Positions 16,617 through 24,579 of a stretch of DNA of 47,320 bases are shown here, in pieces. Below the pieces are notes generated by a model. The model was not told where the DNA came from and ran no database searches. It was given only the letters and a program-made list of their open reading frames with translations. Location: assembly GCF_010672085.1 (NCBI RefSeq), contig NZ_JAAHHT010000017.1, positions 1 to 47,320 on the forward strand, written 5' to 3'. The position numbers were made by a program, and so were the translations under genes. This stretch comes from Okeania sp. SIO3I5 (GTDB lineage Bacteria; Cyanobacteriota; Cyanobacteriia; Cyanobacteriales; Microcoleaceae). The stretch's first letter is position 1, and each line of letters begins with the position of its first letter.

Positions 16617-17018
16617 TTAGTAACGCCAAACAGAGACTAACATTACATCAAAATGATAGTCATAAGTCCACACTGGTAAACTCAGGCGATTAGAAATAAT
16701 TGCAGTTATACCATCGAACAAAGTAATTTGTTGGTCAGGAAAATTCCCTACTAATTGTATTGCTGCTGAGTAATCATCAACTGTGGGGTTAACTAATTCA
16801 ACTCCTGAAAAAATCTGCTGTAAAAATGTTCTGGCAGTTTCATTTCCTAGACGATACAAAATTAAAGTATAAGCTTCTAAAACAGTAGGATAAGCAACAA
16901 TAACTCCTAAATTTTTTTGTTGCAGTTGGTTTAATTCTACTTGAGCTTGTTGATGGTATTGGTCATCTGGATCGACCGCAGCATAAAGGGGTCCAGTATC
17001 AGCTATAACACTTCTCAT
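16617..17018 (-). CDS. PIN-domain (VapC-like) toxin
   Basis: This 133-residue protein has the acidic residues of the PIN nuclease active site: Asp7 in IADTGPLYAAVD, Glu48 in YPTVLEAYTLIL, Asp102 in TLFDGITAII and Asp120/Asp124 in WTYDYHFDVM. The length is typical of VapC toxins. The expected activity is metal-dependent RNA cleavage in the cytosol. It starts two bases after the stop of the 276-residue gene at 17021, so the two are one transcription unit. No small antitoxin is next to it, so the large upstream gene sits where an antitoxin would be. An unlinked antitoxin, or a PIN protein with another role, is equally possible. Confidence 0.85.
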   Translation of the reverse strand: MRSVIADTGPLYAAVDPDDQYHQQAQVELNQLQQKNLGVIVAYPTVLEAYTLILYRLGNETARTFLQQIFSGVELVNPTVDDYSAAIQLVGNFPDQQITLFDGITAIISNRLSLPVWTYDYHFDVMLVSVWRY

Positions 17019-17020
17019 TA

Positions 17021-17851
17021 CTATTTATTGTGAGGTATATCGGCGATAACTGAATCGTGATTAATTGATGTTTTTTGATATCCACTACCTTTTGATGCTG
17101 GAGTTATATGGAGAGTTTTGTTGACTGGGGATGATAAATCTTTCCCATGATTCTCTCTTTTAATTTCTTCCATTCTTGCTTTTGCCCAAGTCATAGCAAG
17201 TTTATTTTTCTCTAGTTGCTCTTGAGCAGTCCGCCCTAAATTCAAATATGGCAATAAAGTTCCCTTTTCTGAATTATCTATTTCTGTTTCTTTATTTAAT
17301 AAATATTGACCTTTTTCCCATAACTTAGAAGTCGATTTTGACTTTCTCAATTCAATTGCTCTATCTACACCTTTTGGAATTATCCAAAAAGACTTTTTAT
17401 ACTTACCAAATAAATCTTCTTTTTGTTGTAGGGAAGGCAAAGTTAATCTAAATCTAATTAACCAACCTTGCCATCCATTACATTTAGAACTTACTTTAGT
17501 AAAACTGTAAGCTGTATTCACAAAATAGTGGTGACTTTCCACCGAAAAAATATCCCAACAAGACTCGATACCAGCAGCCAATTTCTCTATCTTATCCACA
17601 TACTTATTTATATCTCTAGGGATATCATTTTTAAATTCTATTTCTGTATTAATTGCCTCCAAATATTTTCTCGTACCCGCCATCATCTCCTGTAAAGTTT
17701 CCTCTACACTTTGACCTTTAAGAGCAGCAACTTCTCGAAAAAATTCCTGTGCTTCATCAGTCAATGAATTAGGGTAAATACAATTTTCTAAAAATGATTT
17801 TAGTTTCTCTATATTCTCTTTTCCTTGTTCTGGTAATAATCCATTAATCAT
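17021..17851 (-). CDS. Unknown protein co-transcribed with PIN gene
   Basis: A 276-residue, mostly helical and charged protein that I do not recognise. It begins MINGLLPEQGKENIEKLK. A GTG at 17869 would extend it by six residues, but AGGAGG stands eight bases before the ATG at 17851 and decides the start. The region EEFFREVAALKGQSVEETL-like (AQEFFREVAALKGQSVEETL) resembles the short helical antitoxin segments of ribbon-helix-helix proteins, but that is weak. The centre (NGWQGWLIRFRLTLPSLQQK, FWIIPKGVDRAIELRK) may be a globular domain. The last 40 residues are polar and probably disordered. With the PIN gene only two bases downstream, it may be an unusually large partner of the toxin. Confidence 0.7.
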   Translation of the reverse strand: MINGLLPEQGKENIEKLKSFLENCIYPNSLTDEAQEFFREVAALKGQSVEETLQEMMAGTRKYLEAINTEIEFKNDIPRDINKYVDKIEKLAAGIESCWDIFSVESHHYFVNTAYSFTKVSSKCNGWQGWLIRFRLTLPSLQQKEDLFGKYKKSFWIIPKGVDRAIELRKSKSTSKLWEKGQYLLNKETEIDNSEKGTLLPYLNLGRTAQEQLEKNKLAMTWAKARMEEIKRENHGKDLSSPVNKTLHITPASKGSGYQKTSINHDSVIADIPHNK

Positions 17852-18219
17852 CTTATTTTCCTCCTGCACATTAGATATGTTAGAACTATTATACTCTAAT
17901 ATTTACCACAGTATAAAGAGGTATAGTATTAACTATAATAGCTCTCATTATTATTTCTGTTCCAGAAAATGTTTATAATTAGATATTATTTTATAGTGAA
18001 TTTATAGCACATATTTGGAATGGTGTCAATTAGGAGCGATCGCCAAACTTGCCCCAAAAAATCATCCGTACATCCGTGCTAAAATCCGTGTCTAGCTACT
18101 AGGGAGCGTTTCGCTGCGCGACATGAAAGGCGAAGCTTAGCGGCAGCTATATCACCAATAATATGTTAAAATCAAAACAAGTCTATTTAACGATTTAAAA
18201 ATAACAACTATACTTAAAT
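17852..18219. other. Spacer without a gene
   Basis: I see no coding sequence. The DNA at about 18040-18145 (ccgtacatccgtgctaaaatccgtg and a gcgctgcgcgacatgaaagg-like stretch) is more G/C-rich than its surroundings and resembles scattered intergenic repeats. Promoters for the divergent genes at 17851 and 18220 should lie here. Confidence 0.5.
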
Positions 18220-18405
18220 ATGACCCCAAATCCAACCATAGAAGAAATAAAATCTCTGATATTTCAGTTACCTATTCAGGAGCAAATAACCCTCATAAAA
18301 GACCTTGAGGAAAGACTAGAAACTCTCAGCATGATGCAACTAGCAGAAACAAGTTTTTCAGAGTGGAACGAACTAGAAGAAGATATTTACGATGTCGAAT
18401 CTTAA
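18220..18405 (+). CDS. Small antitoxin-like protein paired with MazF-like gene
   Basis: A 61-residue helical acidic protein: MTPNPTIEEIKSLIFQLPIQ, EQITLIKDLEERLETLSMMQ and an acidic tail EWNELEEDIYDVES. This form is typical of the small antitoxins in front of cyanobacterial MazF/PemK-type toxins. Its last 14 bases overlap the start of the toxin gene, a normal coupling. It would bind the toxin through its acidic C-terminus. Because the toxin gene is truncated, the antitoxin is probably a leftover or acts on other toxins. No strong ribosome-binding site is visible. Confidence 0.72.
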   Translation: MTPNPTIEEIKSLIFQLPIQEQITLIKDLEERLETLSMMQLAETSFSEWNELEEDIYDVES

Positions 18406-18604
18406 ACCTCTAGAAATTTGGTTAGTTCGCTTCCCTTTTAGCGATTTAACTTCTACAAAAGTTAGACCTGCGCTAATTTTAACAGTTCATAGAAAAGAAG
18501 CAATTATTTTAGGCATCTTCTCGAAAGTTACTAATAGTAATTTACAAACTACTTGGGTATTAATGTCAGAAGTAATTATAGAATTATCAACATATACTAT
18601 ATAA
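18392..18604 (+). pseudogene. MazF/PemK-like toxin, C-terminally truncated by a repeat
   Basis: Seventy codons: KPLEIWLVRFPFSDLTSTKV and RPALILTVHRKEAIILGIFS are a clear MazF/PemK beta-barrel start, with the conserved RPALIL. Intact family members have roughly 110-120 residues, so the C-terminal helix and part of the barrel are missing. The break lies in a 29-bp sequence (18589-18617, beginning AACATATACTATATAACCGG) that recurs exactly, in reverse, at 23763-23791. No continuation of the toxin could be found downstream. It is probably inactive. Confidence 0.8.
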
Positions 18605-18612
18605 CCGGATTC

Positions 18613-18742
18613 TATATAGCAATCCTAAATTGGTCGTAACAAGTTTTATAATAGTTAATTTAACCTGAAAACATGAGTAAATTCTGGCTCCTTACTCCTA
18701 ACTGCCACCAAAATATTACAACCTAAATAGGATTGCTATATA
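18613..18742. repeat. Inverted-repeat element behind mazF remnant
   Basis: Perfect 15-bp arms, TATATAGCAATCCTA (18613-18627) and TAGGATTGCTATATA (18728-18742), enclose 100 bp of unremarkable DNA. It touches the truncated end of the mazF-like gene. The remaining spacer to 19021 has no gene. Confidence 0.85.
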
Positions 18743-19021
18743 TAGCAATCAGGAATAATACCACCATGCATTAATGCTATACTTACTCAAAACTTCAGTT
18801 ATTAACTAATAAGCAATGTTTTTAAGAATTTGTTGCCATGAAATGAAGATATAAGATATTTTTGAACCCTACTCTGTACGGACGCCCTTATGCAACGTCC
18901 CTACTGCTCAAGGAGATGTAGCAAGAATGCATGAGAAATGGTATTAGAAGAGTTTAATCAAAGGTTTATAATTTATGTAAATCTATATTGTATAGTATTT
19001 TTAGTCATTATCAAAATCACT

Positions 19022-20455
19022 ATGAAACCAGAAAACTCCACTCCCAAAATTGACTATGATGTAGCGATCGTCGGTGCTGGTCCTGTAGGATTAGCAACTG
19101 CCCTCGGTTTACGACAGCGTGGAATCAAAAATATTATCGTCCTTGACCAAACTCGCGCCTTTCGCCAGGTAGGTCAGACTATTGGTCTTTTACCAAATGG
19201 TATGAAAGCACTTAGATATATTCATACCCAAGCTCACAAAAATCTTACAGAAGAATTTAAAAAATCCAAGAACCCACTAAAAGAAGATCCGTCAAAGCAA
19301 AAATGGACGATGAGAAATGTAAATGGGGAAAAAATACCTTCACCTTCAAAGGGACTCGGTGAAATATTTGGCAAGTATGGGGAGCATCTAGGATTGATAC
19401 CTTGGTATGAGTTACAGACTCAACTGAGAAGACTATTACCAGAAAATCTTGTCAAACCTAATCATCGTTTTATTAGCGTAGTTGCCGAACCAGAATTTCA
19501 ATGTGTTCGGGCAGATTTTGTTTCTAATCTGGGAGCAAAACCTAACCCCTATTCCTACTGGGAAGATCAACAAAAAAAGGCTCGAACTAACACAGAAAGT
19601 TCATCCCAATTTCCTGAATCAGAAATCACATCTATTCGTGCTAAACTATTGATTGGAGCAGATGGGATTAATTCTACAGTACGTCAGTCAATTTACAAAG
19701 ATACTCCATACTCTGCATACAGCAAACCTAAATATTCAGGTTTTTCAGGCGTTCAGACTGAAGGAATTTATCAGGTTCCAGAAGCACTGTCACAGCAAAT
19801 CAAGGAGCAGTTTTTTGATGATGCTAAAACAGCAGCAATTTATAATTACCCAACCTCGGAAACTTCCACAATTAACCAAGAACCTACTATGAAAATGCTG
19901 ATCTGGTCTTATGAACCTGGTGAGTTTGAATATCTAATTGATGCAATTATGCCATTTGAATCATTGGCAGGGAAAGTAGGAAAAGATTTGATTGATAGTT
20001 TAGTCTTGGAATTGAAAAAAGCTAACTTTCCAGAAATAATTCAGCGGTTGGTAGCTTTATCACCTCCAGAAAATCTAGCAAACCGCCCCTTTTATATTCA
20101 CCCCGTCAATATTCCTGCTCCAGATCGGGCAAAGTGGAGCATAGGGCGAGTTGTATTAGTAGGAGATGCAGCTCATGGAATGCCACCAGTTGCTGGTCAA
20201 GGTGCTAATCAAGGGATGGAAGATGCTGCAGCGATCGCTACTTTGGTGGCTAAGATTAATCAGCAAAATCAATGGGATGATACAGCAGGTATAGAAACAG
20301 CTTTCGATAAATATGAATCTTTGCGTCGCCCTATTGTAGAGATTGCTCAAGAGGGAAGTATGAGAATACGATCCTTTTATTCAGAATGGCATGAGCAGTT
20401 TGCTGAAGAAATCTATGGTCGTAATATTGCAGAAATTATGCAAACCTTGTTATAA
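19022..20455 (+). CDS. FAD-dependent monooxygenase, paralogue 1
   Basis: A 477-residue flavoprotein of the PHBH/UbiH-like group (FAD_binding_3). The FAD-binding dinucleotide motif VAIVGAGPVGLATALGL is near residue 15, the DG motif is LLIGADGINSTVRQ, and the GD motif is VVLVGDAAHGMPPVAGQGAN. It should use FAD, NAD(P)H and oxygen to hydroxylate or epoxidise a small, probably hydrophobic or aromatic, substrate. An ATG at 18938 would add 28 residues. However, the two paralogues downstream begin at the point matching ATG 19022, and DNA similarity with the third gene includes this start, so 19022 is chosen. This is the first gene of a three-gene tandem array with gaps of 45 and 50 bp, almost surely one operon. 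Confidence 0.88.
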   Translation: MKPENSTPKIDYDVAIVGAGPVGLATALGLRQRGIKNIIVLDQTRAFRQVGQTIGLLPNGMKALRYIHTQAHKNLTEEFKKSKNPLKEDPSKQKWTMRNVNGEKIPSPSKGLGEIFGKYGEHLGLIPWYELQTQLRRLLPENLVKPNHRFISVVAEPEFQCVRADFVSNLGAKPNPYSYWEDQQKKARTNTESSSQFPESEITSIRAKLLIGADGINSTVRQSIYKDTPYSAYSKPKYSGFSGVQTEGIYQVPEALSQQIKEQFFDDAKTAAIYNYPTSETSTINQEPTMKMLIWSYEPGEFEYLIDAIMPFESLAGKVGKDLIDSLVLELKKANFPEIIQRLVALSPPENLANRPFYIHPVNIPAPDRAKWSIGRVVLVGDAAHGMPPVAGQGANQGMEDAAAIATLVAKINQQNQWDDTAGIETAFDKYESLRRPIVEIAQEGSMRIRSFYSEWHEQFAEEIYGRNIAEIMQTLL

Positions 20456-20500
20456 TCAAGAATCTTACAACTGTTGTACAATTATCAATATTAGTTTATA

Positions 20501-21955
20501 ATGCCAGAAAACTCCAATCCAAAAATTGACTATGATGTAGCAATAGTAGGTGCAGGTCCAGTGGGATTAGCAACTGCCCTCGGTTTATATCAACGTGGGA
20601 TAGAAAATATTATTGTCCTCGACCAAACTCGGGCCTTTCGTAAAGTAGGTCAGGGTCTCGATCTTTTACCCAATGGTTTGAAAGCAATTAAATACACCCA
20701 TACCCAAGCTTATGAAAATATTAAAGAAACTGGTAATAAGCTCAATAACCCAACACAACCAAACCAGGAAACAAAGGCACAAAAAAATCAGTCTGCTCCA
20801 CGATGGGTGACCAGAAATGTCAACGGAGAGGAAATCCGTTCATTTTCTCTAGAATACGATGAATGGTTTCATAAGTATGGAGAAGGTAGAGTATCAATAT
20901 CTTGGTACGATTTACAAACTCAATTGAGGACACTTTTACCAGAAGAAGTTGTTAAAGCTAATCATCGTTGTATAAATGTAGTTGCCGAACCAGAATTGAA
21001 ATGCGTCCGCGCGGATTTTATTTCTAATCAGGAAGTAGAAACTAATCCCTATGCTCACTGGGATGATCAACAAGAAAAGAATAAAAGCAGTAGTGTAAAT
21101 TCCTCCCAATTCCCTGAATCAGAAATCACATCTATTCGGACTAAACTATTAATTGCAGCAGATGGAATTAATTCTACTGTACGTCAAGTAATCTACAAAG
21201 AGACTCCATATAGTGAATATAGCAAACCAGAATATTCTGGTGTTGTAGCTATTGGCAGTGGAGGAGTATATGAAATACCAGAAGCACTCTCACAAAAAAT
21301 CCAGGATTTGTTTATTCAAGGTTCGCGAATAGTAACTATTCTCAATCAGCAAATAGCGGAAAATTCTACAGAAAACCAAACCCCCAGAATAATCTTATTT
21401 TCCCGTCAGTCCGGTCAATGTGGATATTTAATCCACACACCTTTGACTTTAGAATTATTGGCAGGAAAGTCAGGAAAAGAGTTAATCGATCTGGCTATCT
21501 TGGAGTTAAAAAAAGCTAACTTTCCAGAGATGATTCAGCAATTGGTAGCTTTATCTTCTCCAGAAAAGATCATACAACGTCCGTATTATATTCACCCCGT
21601 CAATATTCCTGCTCCCAACCAGCCAAAATGGAATATGGGGCGGGTTGTATTAGCGGGAGATGCAGCTCATGGAATGCCACCATTTATGGGTCAAGGCGCT
21701 AATCAAGGTCTGGAAGATGCTGCTGTGATAACAACTTTAGTAACTGAGATCGACAAACAAAATAAGTGGGACGATCTGGTGGCGATAGAAACAGCTTTCA
21801 GTAAATATGAGGGTTTGCGTCGCCCACTTATGGAGCGAATTCAATACGCAACTTTGACAAGACTACCTCTGTCTTCAGAGCAGTATGGACAGGAGTATGC
21901 TCAACAAGTCTACGCTCGCAATATAGATCAAATTATGCAAACATTATTGTCATAA
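20501..21955 (+). CDS. FAD-dependent monooxygenase, paralogue 2
   Basis: A 484-residue protein, closely related along its length to its neighbours. It has the same FAD motifs (VAIVGAGPVGLATALGLYQR, LLIAADGINSTVRQVIY, VVLAGDAAHGMPPFMGQGAN) and the same C-terminal ending (IDQIMQTLL). It differs most around residues 75-100 (after IKYTHTQAYENIKE) and 260-300, probably the substrate side. In paralogues 2 and 3 GQGANQGLEDAA and GYDEWF/EYDEWF-type sequence are shared where paralogue 1 differs, so these two are the closer pair. It starts 45 bp after paralogue 1. The preceding CTGTTGTACAAT sequence is repeated before paralogue 3, showing the duplication unit included upstream DNA. Confidence 0.88.
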   Translation: MPENSNPKIDYDVAIVGAGPVGLATALGLYQRGIENIIVLDQTRAFRKVGQGLDLLPNGLKAIKYTHTQAYENIKETGNKLNNPTQPNQETKAQKNQSAPRWVTRNVNGEEIRSFSLEYDEWFHKYGEGRVSISWYDLQTQLRTLLPEEVVKANHRCINVVAEPELKCVRADFISNQEVETNPYAHWDDQQEKNKSSSVNSSQFPESEITSIRTKLLIAADGINSTVRQVIYKETPYSEYSKPEYSGVVAIGSGGVYEIPEALSQKIQDLFIQGSRIVTILNQQIAENSTENQTPRIILFSRQSGQCGYLIHTPLTLELLAGKSGKELIDLAILELKKANFPEMIQQLVALSSPEKIIQRPYYIHPVNIPAPNQPKWNMGRVVLAGDAAHGMPPFMGQGANQGLEDAAVITTLVTEIDKQNKWDDLVAIETAFSKYEGLRRPLMERIQYATLTRLPLSSEQYGQEYAQQVYARNIDQIMQTLLS

Positions 21956-22005
21956 GAACTCTGATAACTGTTGTACAATATTTTAGTAATTATCCGTATC
22001 AATTT

Positions 22006-23445
22006 ATGAAACCAGAAAACTCCAATCCAAGAATTGACTATGATGTAGCGATCGTCGGTGCGGGTCCAGTGGGATTAGCAACTGCTCTAGGTCTACGTCA
22101 ACGTGGAATCGAAAATATTATCGTCCTTGACCAAACTCGTGCCTTTCGTAAAGTTGGTCAGGGTCTCGGTCTTTTACCAAATGGCTTGAAAGCACTTAAA
22201 TATATCGCTCCCCAAGCTTATAATAATATCAAAGCTACTATTGGCCAACCAAACAACTCATTACAAACAGGTCAGAAAAATGAAGTAGAAAAAAAACAAC
22301 CTTCCCCAGAATGGCATCATGTAAATGTGAAGGGGCAACAAATTCGTTCTTATTCCATGGGATACGATGAATGGTTTCAGCAGTATGGGGAAGGAAGAAT
22401 CTCAATATCTTGGTACGATTTACAAACTCAACTGAGAACACTATTACCAGTTGAGCGCGTCAAAGCTAATCATCGTTGTATTAATGTAGTTACCGAGCCA
22501 GAATTTCAATGTGTTCGAGCAGATTTCGTTTCTAATCAGGAGGTAGGAACTAATCCCTATGCTCACTGGGACGAGCAACAAGAAAAGAATCAAAGCAACA
22601 CTGTAAATTCCTCCCAATTTCCTGAATCAGAAATTACATCTATCCGTGCCAAACTATTAATTGCAGCAGATGGAATCAACTCTAGTGTCCGTCAAATAAT
22701 CTATAAAAATACTGCATATAGTAGATACAGTCAGCCAGAATATTGTGGTGTTGGCGCGATCGGCAGTAGTGGAACATATCAGATCCCAGAAGCACTTGCA
22801 CAAGAAATTAAGGAGAGATTTTTTCATGGTTCTCCTAGAGTCGTAACTATAACAAATCACGAAAGTGACGTTCCCAGAATCATATTATTTTCTCCTCAAC
22901 CTTCTCAGTTTGGATATCTCCTCCATGCAGCTTTTCCATTGGAGTCATTGCTAGAAAAATCGGGAGAAGAGTTAATTAATATTGCCGTAGAAGAGTTAAA
23001 AAAAGCCGACTTTCCAGAGATGGTTCAGCAGTTGGTAGCTTTATCTTCCCCAGATAAGATGATACAACGTCCGTATTATACTCATCATGCTACCGTTTCT
23101 GCTCCAGAACAGCCAAAATGGAATATGGAACGGGTTGTATTGGCAGGAGATGCTGCCCACGGGATGCCACCATTTATTGGTCAAGGAGCTAATCAAGGAC
23201 TAGAAGATGCAGCAGCGATCGCTACTTTGGTAGCTGAGATTAGCAATCAAAATCAGTGGGATGATGTGAGAGCTATAGAAGCAGCTTTTAGCAAATATGA
23301 GGCTTTGCGTCGTCCATTTGTCACTTATATTCAAGAAGAAACTTTAATTGGTAAACCTTTTTTTTCATCAGATGAGAAGTTACGGAAATATAATCAAAGA
23401 GTTTTATCTCGCAATATTGAGGAAATTATGCAAACATTTCAATAG
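22006..23445 (+). CDS. FAD-dependent monooxygenase, paralogue 3
   Basis: A 479-residue third copy. FAD motifs are intact: VAIVGAGPVGLATALGLRQR, LLIAADGINSSVRQIIY and VVLAGDAAHGMPPFIGQGAN. It begins MKPENSNPRIDYD, nearly the same as paralogue 1. The segment after SGTYQIPEALAQEIKERFF is shorter than in paralogue 2. All three keep the catalytic framework, so they may act on successive positions of one substrate or on different substrates. No synthase, reductase or transporter for a pathway is adjacent. The 3-prime side runs into repeat-rich DNA, with no clear terminator. Confidence 0.88.
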   Translation: MKPENSNPRIDYDVAIVGAGPVGLATALGLRQRGIENIIVLDQTRAFRKVGQGLGLLPNGLKALKYIAPQAYNNIKATIGQPNNSLQTGQKNEVEKKQPSPEWHHVNVKGQQIRSYSMGYDEWFQQYGEGRISISWYDLQTQLRTLLPVERVKANHRCINVVTEPEFQCVRADFVSNQEVGTNPYAHWDEQQEKNQSNTVNSSQFPESEITSIRAKLLIAADGINSSVRQIIYKNTAYSRYSQPEYCGVGAIGSSGTYQIPEALAQEIKERFFHGSPRVVTITNHESDVPRIILFSPQPSQFGYLLHAAFPLESLLEKSGEELINIAVEELKKADFPEMVQQLVALSSPDKMIQRPYYTHHATVSAPEQPKWNMERVVLAGDAAHGMPPFIGQGANQGLEDAAAIATLVAEISNQNQWDDVRAIEAAFSKYEALRRPFVTYIQEETLIGKPFFSSDEKLRKYNQRVLSRNIEEIMQTFQ

Positions 23446-24537
23446 GAGAGATGGGGTGATATCAAATCCGGTTATACAGTAATCGCATTCAAACATCCTC
23501 AACTAAAATATGTGTTTGCTAGAAGCACGAATTTAAAAATTTATGCATTTTCATTTCCTTTCTTACTCCTAATATCATGTTCGGTTGAATACTTATAAAT
23601 AATTATCAAGGAGTCAGGAGTCAGGAGTCAGGAGTCAGAATTTCTGGAGAAAGGAGTCAGGAGAAAAGTAGAAGTATAATATCTTTTCCCTACTCTCAGA
23701 CCTAAAATTTTATTTATAACTGATTACCCGAACATGATATAACTCCTAACTCCTAACTCCTCATATAGAATCCGGTTATATAGTATATGTTCATTATTAA
23801 ATCGGACAATCGGACCATCTCCCCCAACAATACACTCTTGTATTCAACTGGATTTGATATTACTCCTTACTCCTTACTCCTTACTCCTTACTCATTACTC
23901 ATTACTCATTACTCATTACTCCTCAGTAATACGATAACTAATTACCCGGATTCTATATCAGCTATGGGTAGGGTGTGTTAGCGCCAGCGTAACGCACCAA
24001 TAACCTATATGTAGTGCCTTGGCGTAAGTCCTAACTATATTAAGATATATGTTGATAATTCTATAATTACAGGACTTACGCATAACCACCGTATCTAGTA
24101 GGGGCGGACCGTTCGCCCCTACATATAGCCTATAATTTGATATTTTGCGTAAGTCCTGAATTACTTTAATAGATATCTTCCTATATTCCCCAAATTCTTC
24201 TCCTGAGAGGGATTATATCAAATCCGCGCTCGCAACGGAAGTGATATAATTCTACCATCATAAAAGAGTGAAAACTCCTAGTTTGTCGAGGGTTTGGAGA
24301 CCAAACCCCGGAGAGTCTGGAATTCTACCGATACTACCGGATTTGATATTATGGGTAGGTCCCCATCTCCCCATCTCCCCATCTCCCCATCTCCCCAACC
24401 ATATAATAACTATCGGGACTTAAACAAAATCAACCAAAAAAATAGGCTCAAATATAGACAGGTAAAGGCTTTTACGTCAAAAAGGCATAAATCTTGAATT
24501 ACCAACGGTTCTAGCCATTTTTAGGGCATCGACGTAA
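23446..24537. repeat. 1.1-kb repeat-packed spacer with nested inverted repeats
   Basis: An outer pair, GATATCAAATCCGG (23458-23471) and CTGGATTTGATAT (23848-23860), encloses an inner pair, ATATCATGTTCGG (23572-23584) and CCCGAACATGATAT (23727-23740). Short tandem repeats lie inside and after them: GGAGTCA (about 23610-23638), CTCCTTA then CTCATTA (about 23862-23921). A 90-bp palindromic copy is at 24070-24158. ATATCAAATCCG (24215-24226) with CGGATTTGATAT (24338-24349) is a further pair. CCCCATCT runs are at about 24361-24398. No gene was found. Confidence 0.85.
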
Positions 24538-24579
24538 TTCAAAGCAATAGAATATCAGCCAAATTTTGCCGAAGCTTAT

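Noticed and set aside
18938-19021. Upstream start adding 28 residues to the first monooxygenase
   Set aside because: The hydrophobic extension is absent in the two paralogues, and the matching start is ATG 19022.
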